A DNA stretch of 64,000 nt from Achatina immaculata (lineage: Eukaryota > Mollusca > Gastropoda > Stylommatophora > Achatinidae), in contig CM019719.1 in the NCBI GenBank assembly GCA_009760885.1, positions 30,978,084 to 31,042,083 of the forward strand. The letters run 5' to 3'. Every line of letters starts with the position of its first letter. Position 1 is the first letter of the stretch. A program made the translations under genes and the position numbers. Below, piece by piece: positions 1 to 10,198 of the stretch. The notes beneath the pieces were generated by a model, which was not told where the DNA came from, searched no databases, and was given only the letters and a program-made list of their open reading frames with translations.

Positions 1-170
1 CTGTGATGTGCTGAAGAAAAACATTGTTTAAAAGCAAACAAATGTTCCCAGAGAACCCTAAAGAATGAATAAAACACGATTTCAGACACGTTCCTGTGAT
101 ATTTATTTCACAGAATGAAATATCAGTGATATTCTTTCATAGCACAGTGGAACAACAAATATAACTCTAA

Positions 171-233
171 CTTTCTCTCTCTCCCTCGCTCTCGCGCTCT
201 CTCCCTTTCTCTTTCTCTCCCTTTCTCTCTCTA
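171..233. repeat. CT-rich microsatellite
   Basis: Pyrimidine tract of CT and CCCT units. No retrotransposon 3' end is visible beside it, unlike several other CT tracts in the window. The flanks at 1-170 and 234-534 show no coding or repeat signal. Confidence 0.85.
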
Positions 234-535
234 TCATCCGCATTCCGAGACTTTAATGCTCATTGCAGCAGACACAATCGACATGTCTCCCTTCATCTTC
301 CACGTTTTTTTTTCAGTTTTTTTTTCTCCAAATTCTCTTAGATTTTCATCCATGTTGTCACTTCATTTTCGTCTGTCCCACTAATTTCTTGTATACATTC
401 CTACTGTTTCAAAATTCAGGCCACGGACCCCCCCCCCCCCATGCTTCGTAAATGTTTCATATCTGTATGGTAGCTTGTGCTTTAAATGCAAAATAATTTT
501 TTTCAGAAGATATGAGTAACGTTTAATGCGTAAAT

Positions 536-2552
536 GCTTACATCTTACATCTTAAATCCTTCCCGTACCGTTAAACGTCACATAAGGCCCGCATGGTAGT
601 TCGCCAAGATGTCCTGTCTTCGGCGAGTTTTTCAATCTCATCAAGGTATGTTATGCCCACTGAATTGGCTGCTCTTAACAATGTCCTCTTTAGAGTTTCA
701 CGTGGTCGACCTCTGTTGTGTTCCATTTAAGCTTGTTTGGGGATTCTCTGATTGTTTCTTCTCATCACATGACCGACATATGTCCACTTTCTTTTTCTGA
801 TCAACCATAAGACAGGTTGTTGTTTGCTCATCTGTCTGATCTCTCCGTTGTTCCTGAATTATTCCATTATATACCGAGTATTTTCCTAAGGCATTTGTTT
901 TCGAAAGAGTCTAATTTCTTGTATATTTCTTTAGTTGTTTTCCAGCTTTCACGTGCAAAAATGAGGGTGGATATTACATTTGAACTGAGTAATCTTAACT
1001 TGGTTTTTGTGCTAATAATTTTAAAATGTAATATGTTCTCAAGATTCTTGAAGATCAATGCTGCTTTGGCAATTCGAATTCTAACTTCTTTTCTGGTATC
1101 ACCATTGTTTTCTATATAGCTGCCGAGATATGCAAAATGGTTTACTTCTTCAACAGCTGTTCCTTCTACGTATATCTGTCCTTCGTCGTTAATGAGAACC
1201 TTCATTATTTTTGTTTTATCCTTGTTAATTTTAAGTCCTGTTTTACTAGCCATTGAAGATAGGATATCTGTTTTTACTTGCACTGATTTCATATTATCGC
1301 TGATAAGAGTTATGTCATCTGCAAAATCAAGATCTTCCAGATGGGTCCCACGTACCCAGTAAGTGCCTGTTTTACCGTTGCAACATTTTTTCATTATGAA
1401 GTCTATAGCAATTCCAAAAAGCAGGGGAGATAATATACATTCTTGTTTCACGCCTGTTTCAATCTGGAACCATTCACTCATTCCTTCGTCTGCACTGACT
1501 GCACAAACATATCCATTGTAGATGTCATTAATGATATTGACAGTCTTATATGGTATTCCATATATTCTTAAAATCCTCCATAATGATTCTCTGTGTATTC
1601 AATCAAATGCCTTTTTATTATGAAGTTCAGGATTAACGGTCTTTGCTTTTCAATATGTTCGTCAAGTATTATTCTTAGAGATCTGGTCGAGACAGCTTCT
1701 CCCTTTTCGAAATCCTGCCTGTTCTTCTCTCATTGCAGCATCCACTATATCTTGAATTCTATTCAGAATAACTTTGCAAACTACTTTTTGACACAACTAA
1801 TAGTAAGGTTACTCCTCTCCAGTTGTTGCAATCGCTACGGTTGCCTTTTGAAGGTATTTTAACAATGATTCCTTTTTTCCATTTAGAAGGGACTTTTTCT
1901 TCTTTTCAAACTTTATTGAACATTCTCTGTAGTTGTTTCATGTTGTCTATATTAATAGCTTTCAACATTTCGGCTGTTATTTCATCTTCACCTGCAGCTT
2001 TGTTAGTAGCCATTAGATTCACTGCTTTTTCAATTTCACGCAATGTAATTTCATCTAGGTTTACATTTAGTTGTGGGAATGGTAAATCAGTTCCAAGGTC
2101 TATCAGTTCTGTTGGATGTGGTCGATTAAGTAATTCTTGGAAGTGTTCGGCCCATCTTTGCTTTTGGTCTTTATTTGATGTTAATAGTGTGCTAGTTTTG
2201 CTAAAGACTGGTTTTTCTTTGGATGCAATAGTTCCTGTTAGCCTCTTTTGTATGTTATATAAAGTTTTGCTATCTCCTGTTTTTGCTGTCTACTCCGCTT
2301 CTTTAGCCATATTGTCCATGTATTCTCTTTTATCCCTTCTAGCTGAACTTTTTTACTTTATTGTCTAGTTCTTTGTATATTGCTTTTGCCAAATCTCTTT
2401 CAAGATTTGTTTTTACATTCTACATAGCTAATTTGGCTGCCTGTCTTTCATGTATGGATTTCCATGTATTATCTGATATCCATGCTTTTCTATTTGTTGT
2501 TTGCAGTCCAGCACTTGTTTTAGCCGCTGTAATTATAGCTGTGCTGTAAGAA
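536..2552 (-). mobile_element. Non-LTR retrotransposon A, 5'-truncated relic with reverse transcriptase
   Basis: Reading the minus strand, 2550 to 1482 encodes the linker and N-terminal part of a reverse transcriptase in several frames broken by stops. Positions 1481-867 hold a 204-codon open stretch with 'GVKQECILSPLLF' (the usual G after Q is E here), the catalytic 'FADDI', 'INKDKTKIMK' and the later 'YLGSYI' and 'CLRKILGI' blocks. The 3' end carries the family-specific 'TGTGACGTTTAACGG' segment and ends in short TAAGATG repeats (536-556). This C-terminal layout is typical of RTE/BovB-like and related endonuclease-type LINEs; the exact clade is not certain. Frameshifts and the motif substitution show it is dead. 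Related copies lie at 15806, 26788, 48890, 58855, 60993 and in the 1.8-kb duplication. Confidence 0.9.
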
Positions 2553-2739
2553 TGCCATAAATGTTACACTACACTAAAAAAAACACACACACAGAGTACA
2601 AACTTGGTGAATTTTCAAAATTACAGTAATGTAGGTAAGAGAAAAAATAGGCAGCAGTTAAAATCCCCACTTTATTTGTCAAATGAACAGAATATGAAAT
2701 GTGTGACAGCTAACCAACCTAAATATGGTGATAGAAATC

Positions 2740-3024
2740 ATTTTATTCCGAAGTGAGAAAGCCCAGCTCTAGACTAAACTGGTGCAACGAAAACCACAGT
2801 GTCACGCACTCCCGCTTCTGAGAACCACCAAGAATACAGGCTCAAGCCCTACGATCCTCTGATCCTCTTGTGGTCCTCTCGGGGATCTCGTGTGGTCCTT
2901 TCGGGGACCACATGGGGGAACTACGGGACTTAACGAGGACCACAGGTGTAAATTCAGTAGGATCACAGGGCGGTTTTGGTGGTAGAAGCGAACGAAGAAG
3001 AAGAGAAGAAGATTTTATTCCGAA
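2740..3024 (+). mobile_element. AAG-tailed retroposon, copy 1 (5'-truncated) with 13-bp TSD
   Basis: The insert spans 2753-3011. It begins inside the last internal subrepeat of the family (compare 47027 and the minus strand of 55970) and ends in a GAAGAAG tail. It is bracketed by the direct repeat ATTTTATTCCGAA at 2740-2752 and 3012-3024. A 5' truncation, a simple-sequence 3' tail and a 13-bp duplication together are the signature of target-primed reverse transcription. A perfect 8-bp hairpin (TGTGGTCC / GGACCACA) lies at 2891-2912. It has no coding capacity. Confidence 0.85.
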
Positions 3025-3035
3025 CAATTGCTTCC

Positions 3036-3210
3036 ACTTCTGGTTCCACACTGGCTGTTAAACATTTTCTGGTTCCACACTGGCTGTTAAACATTTTCTG
3101 GTTCCACAATGACTGTTAAACATTTTCTGGTTCCACACTGGCTGTTAAACATTTTCTGGATCCACACTGGCTGTTAAACATTTTCTGGTTCCACACTGGC
3201 TGTTAAACAC
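3036..3210 (+). repeat. 29-bp minisatellite, about 6 copies
   Basis: Near-identical units of the form TTCTGGTTCCACACTGG plus CTGTTAAACATT. It starts about 12 bp after the target-site duplication of the neighbouring retroposon, so the array already flanked, or expanded beside, the insertion site. Confidence 0.95.
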
Positions 3211-3255
3211 TTCACACAGAAAATTATAAAAAAAAAAGACCTTGGGTTTTTGCGC

Positions 3256-3400
3256 CGACCCCCACCCAAGTTACGCTGACCCCCACTCAAGTTACGTGGA
3301 CCCCCACCGCAAGTTACGCGGACCCCCACCCAAGTTACGTGGACCCCCACCGCAAGTTACGCGGACCCCCACCGCAAGTTACGCTGACCCCCCCCCCCCC
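3256..3400 (+). repeat. C-rich tandem repeat of about 20 bp
   Basis: About seven units of GACCCCCACC(G/C)CAAGTTACG with small variants, ending in a C10 run at 3388. The short ORFs through it are Pro/Thr-rich by-products of the array. Confidence 0.9.
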
Positions 3401-3439
3401 ACGATTCCGCAGACCACCAACTGGGAACCACTGCTTAAG

Positions 3440-3610
3440 AAGATAATGTCCTCATATTACATCTTGCCACTTTTTTCCTTGCTCAACCTCAGAAGGAGAC
3501 AGCGTACCTATTTCTACAGCTGATGAATGGGGTTGTCTCTGACAGGACTTGAATCACCCACCTCGTCGACAGAGGGGAGTACGTTAACCACTACGCCACT
3601 CAGATTCCTA
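3440..3610 (-). mobile_element. tRNA-derived SINE
   Basis: The minus strand reads a box-A-like GAGTGGCGTAGTGGTTAACG near 3600 and a box-B-like GATTCAAGTCC near 3545, then an AGCTGTAGAAATAGGTAC segment shared with the SINEs at 41705 and 46363. This is the most diverged of the clear copies. It is followed on the left by the C-rich array. Confidence 0.75.
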
Positions 3611-3660
3611 GAAGTATATACACTGAAAAGTAAATTAAATGTTTACACAACGTTCTGAAG

Positions 3661-3700
<40 letters not shown>

Positions 3701-3720
3701 TGTATGTATGTGTGTGTGAG
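3661..3720. repeat. (TA)n / (TG)n microsatellite
   Basis: About 17 TA dinucleotides, then TATG and TG units. Simple sequence. Confidence 0.95.
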
Positions 3721-3841
3721 AGAGAAAAGCTCTTTGAAAAACGCCACCACCACATTTACCACAACTTGAAAACCACTGATATTCATTTTTAAAAAATGTA
3801 GAAACAATAAATATGAGCTTTTTCAAATAAAGATGGAACAA

Positions 3842-4998
3842 AAATGTAGTACCATTTTATGTGAAAACGTGTATATCCGTAAATATCCCAAAGTTCGGCT
3901 TTTAGTGATAACTATATGCTAACAAATGGACAAGTATTTACATAAAACTAGATCATAGCTTTTGCTAAAATAAGAAAGGCTTTGCGTTCAGCTGTTTTCT
4001 CAAGCCGTGTAGCACTCTATTCCCTGACACTCTGGCATTGTTAGGTTGCCAAGCCAGTCCCTTCTCTTCACCTGCGGAAGGATACGTAAAAGCTTAAGTA
4101 TATGGCGGCCTACTTCTTGGAGTTTAAAAACTGCGGTAATGTAAGTTAGTGGAGAGAAGGTCTGTTCATTTACAGGTCAAGGCCAACAAAACTAGGGATG
4201 AGCAAGACTCAGCCTTATTTCCACGGATGTCCCTTGGAAACAGTGTCACAAGTGTCACAAAAGCCTAGCGGATGAAGCAGAGGATGATGTAATTCATCTC
4301 ATGTGAGTGTTTATTTTTTGTTGTTGTGTGAAACTGGAACTGTCCGCAGAATATTCTTATCAGTCGAAGCTGTGAAGATGATGGAACACTAGCATCGTGC
4401 TGGATAAGGAGTGGGTCATGGAAGACCCAGAGTGGATATGGAACCTCGACGACCCCTGACGCGTTCACCAACTTGTTACCAGATACACCAGCGGAGAGGA
4501 GGGATAGAGTTTTGGCCAGATCTAGTTTACTAGCCTTGACAACTGTGCTGTCGCTTCAGTAAAAATCATCTTCGCTCTCCAGCGCTTACTTACAATGGAT
4601 ATCAAACTGGATTAGGATACATCCGATGGTATTGACTTCAGAAGATCAGTGACTTGCTCTGAATTACGGTATCTATGATCATGGTTATTTCTCTTGTATT
4701 GTTTCTTACGCCAGAGCGTGTTTACAGACTTTCATGTGTCTGGAGTGCTTGTATACATCTTCATCGTCTACCACTGGTGTGCTGCTCAGTTATTACTGTT
4801 CATATAGTTGTTGTTGTTGTTGTATATCGTACATGTTCTCGACAGTTTTCTCAAATGTTTCCTTTTCTCCGTGTCTTGTTTGGGTAGGTGGCACCTACTT
4901 GTAGGTTAGTGAGAAAAGTTAGGATTTCACACGAACTTTCACATAATCTTCAGACACAGGGTAAAAAAAAAAACTAAGAGTCAATAGCTCACAGACAT
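3842..4998. other. No recognised element
   Basis: AT-rich, with short ORFs only. One possible minus-strand splice acceptor near 4262 has the right phase to follow the exon ending at 5633 and would give a short terminal exon of about 16 codons. It is unsupported beyond that. Confidence 0.4.
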
Positions 4999-5086
4999 GT
5001 GGGGGGGGGGGGAGGAGATTGGGGGTTGGGGGGGAGGAGATTGGGGGTTGGGGGGGAGGAGATTGGGGGTTGGGGGGGGGGGGGTA
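4999..5086 (+). repeat. G-rich 22-bp tandem repeat
   Basis: Three units of GGAGGAGATTGGGGGTTGGGG separated by long G runs. The density of G runs of four or more gives it G-quadruplex potential on the plus strand. Confidence 0.9.
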
Positions 5087-5632
5087 ATGATTTGGCTCCC
5101 TCCCCACTTTCACTTTTAATATGTTATAAAACAACACTCACGCCAGGTGAACTATAGGGTCCTGTCTGGTTCTTTCTTTCTCTTAACAGTTCCCAGCCCA
5201 TTATTTTTTCTTTTGGGTGAAGTTTTAAGAAAATATTTAACATTTAGACTTATTGTAACATGTAAGAAATGTATGATTTTGGAGGAAGATGCAACAAACT
5301 ACACGAGTAGGAACACAAAATTGTCACAGAAATTATAGAACCCGGCACAGTAGTTAAAAGAAGAGAATAAATATGACAATTTCTATGTGCTTGTTATGAT
5401 AGAAGGACAATTTACAGAAGCTGGCTGGTGGTGATAAAATACTGACAAATAAGAAGAAATGGAGAGATCCAGGAATTACAGACAACGGCTCTTAACAGAT
5501 GACAGTATATAAACTGTGTATATTGAAGAAATGCTAATGGTTTACAAAATTTCGTTTAGGCTCTTGGTGTTTATATAGCTCCCTACGTCTTGGCCCAGCC
5601 TAACCCATTTATAAGTACTGCACTTCACGTAC

Positions 5633-5834
5633 CTGTGATGACGTCATACTGCTGTCTAACCGGATATTCCCTGGCCACTCCTGGACCTCGAAGGCGCCCC
5701 AGTTTGTTGTGGACTCTGTTGTACTGTGACCAGTAGTTCCCAGCTTCTGTGTCTGGTTTGACCACTTCTTTCATCTTGGCACCTTCTGTCTGGTTCAGTT
5801 TGTTCTCCAGCGATGCCAGATGGAGACGAGAGCT
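5633..5834 (-). CDS. Exon 3 of a minus-strand gene (possible ciliary/axonemal protein)
   Basis: On the minus strand a pyrimidine-rich tract ending TTTATCAG precedes the exon, and CACAG|GTACGTGA closes it. The 202-bp exon enters in phase 0 and leaves in phase 1, giving 67 codons and one base. It begins SSRLHLASLENKLN, includes the hydrophilic NYWSQYNRVHNKLGRLRG and ends near QQYDVIT. Exon 2 at 8650-8802 ends in phase 0, so they join in frame. I do not recognise the family. Tyr/Trp-containing short motifs in a basic, low-hydrophobicity protein resemble small axonemal microtubule-associated proteins; this is inference. The downstream end is not resolved: candidate acceptors lie near 4262 and at the window edge (about position 10). 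A degenerate relative of this exon lies at 8240-8335. Confidence 0.7.
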
Positions 5835-6588
5835 CTGATAAACAGACACAAAGATTATACCTTACTGCAGCTGTAGATCTTGAAAATCTTGCTAAATATC
5901 TTGTTACGGGCACGTGCTTCATTACATTTCAGTAGATCTAGATGACATGAGAAATGTATTTGGTATAACATAGTAAAGTTAAAATCTCCGTTTACATGCC
6001 ATTAAGACATACTGGATATACGTTGTTAGGCCTGTATTTCCAAGACCATCGGCGCATGAAAGTGTGATGTGTGAAACAGTATTCACTCTACCTTGCGCCA
6101 ACTAGTGTTGCGCCGTTCTAAAACAGTTTCTTCTTATGCACCAACTAAAATGGTTTTCTACTGGTTTGATCATTGTCTACTTGTGGAGTACTGTTTGAAC
6201 TTATAAATTTCTTCTTGTTGTTGGTGTTCTAACAATCACCTAATTTTCTATATTATACACTGAGAAAATACAAGACACCCAGGCTTCCAACTCCACAAAA
6301 TAGTACAAATACAACAGCTTAACATAACTTGGCATTCTTCCAACCAAAACAACTGGTCAACAATGAGAATTCCAACAAAGCCAATTGGTGTAACATATCA
6401 TCAGACCACGCACATTTATTAATGGACAAAATGAGGGTGAAATCATGAATGATGGAAACATAGCCATCAGGCTGAACAAGAATTACATTAACAGTGCCCG
6501 GCGTGAGCGAACTCTACAATATACTATACACAAAAAATCACTACTTACAACATTACCAACAAAACCTCAGCCAACACAGGGAAAAACT
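5835..6588. other. Intron sequence, nothing recognised
   Basis: First part of the intron between exons 2 and 3 of the minus-strand gene. AT-rich, no repeats seen. It ends where retrotransposon B inserts. Confidence 0.5.
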
Positions 6589-7633
6589 AATTCTTCCATC
6601 TCTCTCTCTCTCTGAACCTTAAGTGCCCAGGGCACATGGGGCTTCCGCAAGGGTTTTCCACAAATGCCTGTCCTTCGCCTTTTTTTCTGCTCTTGCCCAG
6701 GTGAGCCCTCTATTGCTCAACATCCTTTCTGTTGTTCTTCTCCATGTCTCTTTTGATCTACCCTTACTTCTGCTCCCCTGTGGTGTCCATCTTAGTGCTA
6801 TTTTTGGTAGTGAGTTGTCAGTCATTCGGAGCACATGTCCCAACCATCGCCATCGTCTTTCCTCAATAATTGTTGTCAGTGGTTTCATCTGCATTTCTGC
6901 TAATAAGATGTTATTTCTTATGGTGTTTGGCCAAAATATTTTTCTAATTCTTCGTAAACATTTAGTCTGGAAAGAATTCAACTTGTTTTCTATGGTTTTG
7001 GTGATTTTCCAGCATTCACTTCCATAGAGTAGTACACTTAGAACATTACTCTTAAATATCCTGATTTTTATATTTATGCTTAGTTTATTTGATTTCCATA
7101 TATTCTGCAGCATTGCAAAAGCCTGGTTTGCTCTAGTAAGTCTGCTGTTGATGTCCTCTGTGCTGTCTCCATTTTCTACTACTCTGCTGCCAAGGTATAC
7201 AAATTCGTTGACCTCCTCCACTAACTTGTTATCTACTCTGAGTACATTTCTGTTGTTCACATTTTGCTTCATTAACTTTGTCTTTCCTACATTGATCTTT
7301 AGTCCTATGTTGTTTGCATTCTGAGTTAGTTTGTTTATTTTATCTTGCATATCTTTGTGACTGCTTGATAATAGACAAATGTCATCCGCAAAGTCAAGGT
7401 CCTCCAGCACTGTGTCAAGGGTCCTTTGTAATCCTCTGCGTTTGTCTGATGTAGCCTCCTTCATTAACCAGTCTACTGCCAAGATAAATAATGTTGGTGA
7501 TAGTACACATCCCTGTTTCACTCCTGTTTGTACCCTAAAGCTGCTCTTCCATCTCACTACCAAGAAATTGCCACTGGTAGAAACTCTTCCTAAACGAGAT
7601 TCCAATCTGCAATAAAACTACTAAAATTCTTCC
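6589..7633 (-). mobile_element. Non-LTR retrotransposon B, 5'-truncated with intact RT C-terminal ORF and 9-bp TSD
   Basis: On the minus strand, 7605-6619 is open for 328 codons: 'GVKQGCVLSPTLF', catalytic 'FADDICLL', 'INVGKTKLMK', 'YLGSRV', 'CLRRIRKIF', then a basic tail with 'RRWRWLGHVLRM' and 'DRHLWKTLAEAP', and a stop just before GGTTC(AG)n. The (GA)n tail is the CT tract at 6598-6614 on the plus strand. AATTCTTCC occurs at 6589-6597 and 7625-7633 and is the probable target-site duplication. The copy keeps the palm from the GVKQG motif onward but lacks the endonuclease and fingers. The uninterrupted frame implies recent insertion. It sits in an intron of the host gene, in the same orientation. 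Confidence 0.92.
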
Positions 7634-7789
7634 TACATCACAAACCAATAAAGCTCCTGCTACAACAAACAAGTAAGGCTCTCTCTATCACATTCTAGAG
7701 TCAATCACACAACCTCTCTCTAACACATTCTGACCAAAGACTAACTTTCTCAGCCCATGCACACTTCCCGCTCAACTCAACCACGTGAC

Positions 7790-8060
7790 TTAGAATTTTC
7801 TTGAACCACGTGCTTGGCACACAGTGATGAGTTGTGGTCTACCAGGGTTATACACAATACACCTGTACAGAATGATATTCTGTTACATGTGATCAGCATC
7901 ACACTGGCCGTATTTACCTAAGGATTTCTCTGGTACCGATTTTTAGAAGCTGGGTGGACCCCCAGAGTCTTTTTGGGAGTGCACCAGACAAAAAATCCCG
8001 CTGCTGGGACTAAGGGCCTGTCAGTCATAAACGATCAAGGCTGTAAACTTCGTTTCTCTG
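7790..8060 (-). mobile_element. Degenerate SINE-like element
   Basis: The minus strand contains CCACCCAGCTTCTAAAAATCGGTACC and GGCCAGTGTGATGCTGATCAC in split form, matching in order the body of the SINE at 41705 (CCCAGCTGTAGAAATGGGTACC, then GGCCAGGCGTGATGCTGACC). Only traces of the tRNA head remain. Divergence makes the ends uncertain. Confidence 0.5.
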
Positions 8061-8239
8061 GTGACCAGGTCCTTGAAAGTTCCATTTCTGGCAGGTCTCA
8101 TCGTCAGTTTCGAGTCTCATGGCTGCTAATCTGGCTCTTTTTTTTCTTGTTCTCCAAGCTTCTATTTCACAATTTTGAGGCATAAAAGTGTAAGCAAGGG
8201 CTTGGACCAGTCTTCAAGAAAGAGTAGAAAAGATTTCAC

Positions 8240-8335
8240 TTCATAGATATTCCATGGCCATTCCAGGACATCTAAGGAGTCCCAGTTTGTTATTGATTCT
8301 ACTGCACTATGGCCAGTTTGCTCCGAGATTGCTCA
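8240..8335 (-). pseudogene. Decayed duplicate of exon 3
   Basis: The plus-strand text around CCCAGTTTGTT and GATATTCC.TGGCCA.TCC.GGAC aligns without large gaps to 5665-5740 inside exon 3. Read on the minus strand in the matching frame it gives N-W-P-stop then RINNKLGLLRCPGMAMEY, parallel to RVHNKLGRLRGPGVAREY in the intact exon, followed by another stop. It lies between exons 2 and 3 in the same orientation, so it is a tandem exon duplication that has lost its function. Confidence 0.7.
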
Positions 8336-8649
8336 AGCAGAGATGTATGAAAATTCGTGCAAAAAGAAATAATAATAATAATAGGAGAGGAGCAGGGTCA
8401 AGACCCATGAATCAAAAGTGAATTTTCTGACACAGAGAGTTTTCCTTTTGTACAAGTATGACAGAAAGTTTCCTGTACAGTGAATATGGCTCATTTCTTA
8501 AAGTAGTTAATCATGAAAACAAAAATACAAAAAACTAACAATAATGATGACGACTCTGTCAATGATGCCTTGATGACATTGATAAAATGATGCACACAGT
8601 GTAATAAACAAAGGCATAGAATCTGACGAAGGTGTACGTGAAGACTTAC

Positions 8650-8802
8650 AGGAGTCACATCTTTCTGGTAGTAGGTAGCCATGTGATCTGTTACAAAGTG
8701 ATCCGGATTCTCCTCTGTGCCAAATTTGATCTTTGACACGTGCATGGACCGACATGGCGATGGACGGCATGCTGGTTCTAGAGTCTTGCTACCACTAAAA
8801 TA
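8650..8802 (-). CDS. Exon 2 of the minus-strand gene
   Basis: Acceptor TTTCTGATCTCCACAG precedes the exon and the donor is CCT|GTAAGTCT. Length is 153 bp, exactly 51 codons, phase 0 at both ends, so it joins exon 1 (phase 0 donor) and exon 3 (phase 0 acceptor) without a break. It starts YFSGSKTLEP, includes a Cys/Pro/Arg stretch, then IKFGTEENPDHFVTDHMATYY and ends QKDVTP. The F-G..(8)..H-F-x-T.....YY pattern is of the kind seen in small microtubule inner proteins of cilia, where short aromatic motifs repeat. I cannot name the family, so the function is inference. Confidence 0.72.
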
Positions 8803-9840
8803 CTGTGGAGATCAGAAACTGACAAAATGAAAAAAAAAACCAACCTTCACCTTTATCATCATGTGTCCAACATTTCTTGTTAAACAAGTACAGTGTGATT
8901 CAAAATTAGTGTCGTGATTTCCGTGATCTACAATTTTCAAATCGGAAACAACAAAATAAAACTTCTTATGAAATGTGAAAGTGTAACTCAGAAATTTGTA
9001 CTACTGCAAAACGCTGAACAACTTCAACACTCGCGCCTTCCTTGGCACGTAAGATGTCCAGGGGGTATTCGGTTTCTCTCCATGTGTTCTCCAACATTCC
9101 AGGTGTTTCCGTCTCAGCAACACTATCATGAGCTTTAGTTCATCGAGGGAGATCACAAGGGTCTTGTAAAATTAGCCGTGGAATTTACAGTTAAATTTTG
9201 GAAAAATGTCTCTTTTTTTTGCCTTATTATACAGATTTTATTAAAAAAGACAAATGAGCACCCACAATAATTAATAGTGTCATCTGATAGAGCAGTTAGT
9301 AATGCGTCGTTTAAGTAGTTAGAATAAGTTAAAACAGCAAATTAATATTTATTTTTTTAAGAAGGAAATAAACACAAGTGACTAAAAGAAAAAGTTTAAG
9401 TCAGCGTGAGCCCATGACGTCAGAGTGCTCTTAGATGTCTGAGCGGATATTGTTTTGTAGGTTCGATTTCTAAGAAAAAACAAACAAACAAACGGATTCC
9501 TAGCCGTTTTTTTTGTGCCCGCGTATGCATTTGTGTTATACTTACGACGCTCTCTAAGAATGAGAACTGTCAGATTTGCCATCTGTTACCTGTAAATGTA
9601 GATGCAAGTCTTTGAACAAATCGTTTTATTTATTTCATCATGGCCACAATGATTCTATCTAGGTTCTAACGCCCAGAATTCCGTGTAGCTATCTCTCACT
9701 CTCGTGTATAACCGTCTTGAGTTTTTTGTTTGTGAACAGTTATCACTACGTATCAAATGCTACAGTATCTGGATACTTTGTACATCGGTACAGCAGTTAT
9801 CAAGAAACCAGAGAAGGTGGTAAACTGAAGCCCCTGTAGT
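8803..9840. other. Intron sequence, no recognised element
   Basis: Part of the first mapped intron of the minus-strand gene. AT-rich with A/T homopolymers. Nothing repeated elsewhere in the window was noticed. Confidence 0.45.
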
Positions 9841-9846
9841 TCTACC

Positions 9847-9847
<1 letters not shown>

Positions 9848-9913
<66 letters not shown>

Positions 9914-10198
9914 CGAACCTCAAGTGCCCAGGGCACATTGGGTTTCCTCAAGGCTTTCCACAAACGCCTGTCCATTGCCTTTTTCCAGCTCTTACCCAGG
10001 TGAGCCTTCTATTGCTCAGCATCCTCTCTGTTGTTCTTCTCCGTGTCTCCTTTGGTGTACCCTTACTTTCTGAATGAAAACTGTATGATGAAGAGCAGAA
10101 TGATAGACATGCCTGCGTTCTTAATTCTTCAAAAATAAAGTCTGTTCGTTCGTTCGTTTCCTGTAGTTTCTATTTTAGTGCTATTTTTGGTAGAGTTA
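9848..10198 (-). mobile_element. Non-LTR retrotransposon B, 3' fragment with (CT)n tail
   Basis: The plus strand shows a (CT)n run of about 65 bp at 9848-9913, then the reverse complement of the B terminus (AAGTGCCCAGGGCACAT...) as at 6619. The match continues to about 10070 and resumes at 10159-10198. Between them is a foreign 88-bp insertion (see 10071-10158). Stops in the coding frame show it is a relic. Confidence 0.88.
10071..10158 (+). mobile_element. 3' end of non-LTR retrotransposon C inserted in element B
   Basis: The segment interrupts element B after CCTTACTTTC. It reads GAAGAGCAGAATG...GCCTGCGTTC...AATTCTT...AAATAAAG and ends in (TTCG)n. The same order of blocks closes the copies at 29801, 40380 and 53072 (minus), so it is an extremely 5'-truncated insertion. 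Confidence 0.75.

Noticed and set aside
867..1119. Plus-strand ORFs opposite the reverse transcriptases (here and at 1593-2549, 6623-7615)
   Set aside because: They are the antisense of clear LINE coding sequence.
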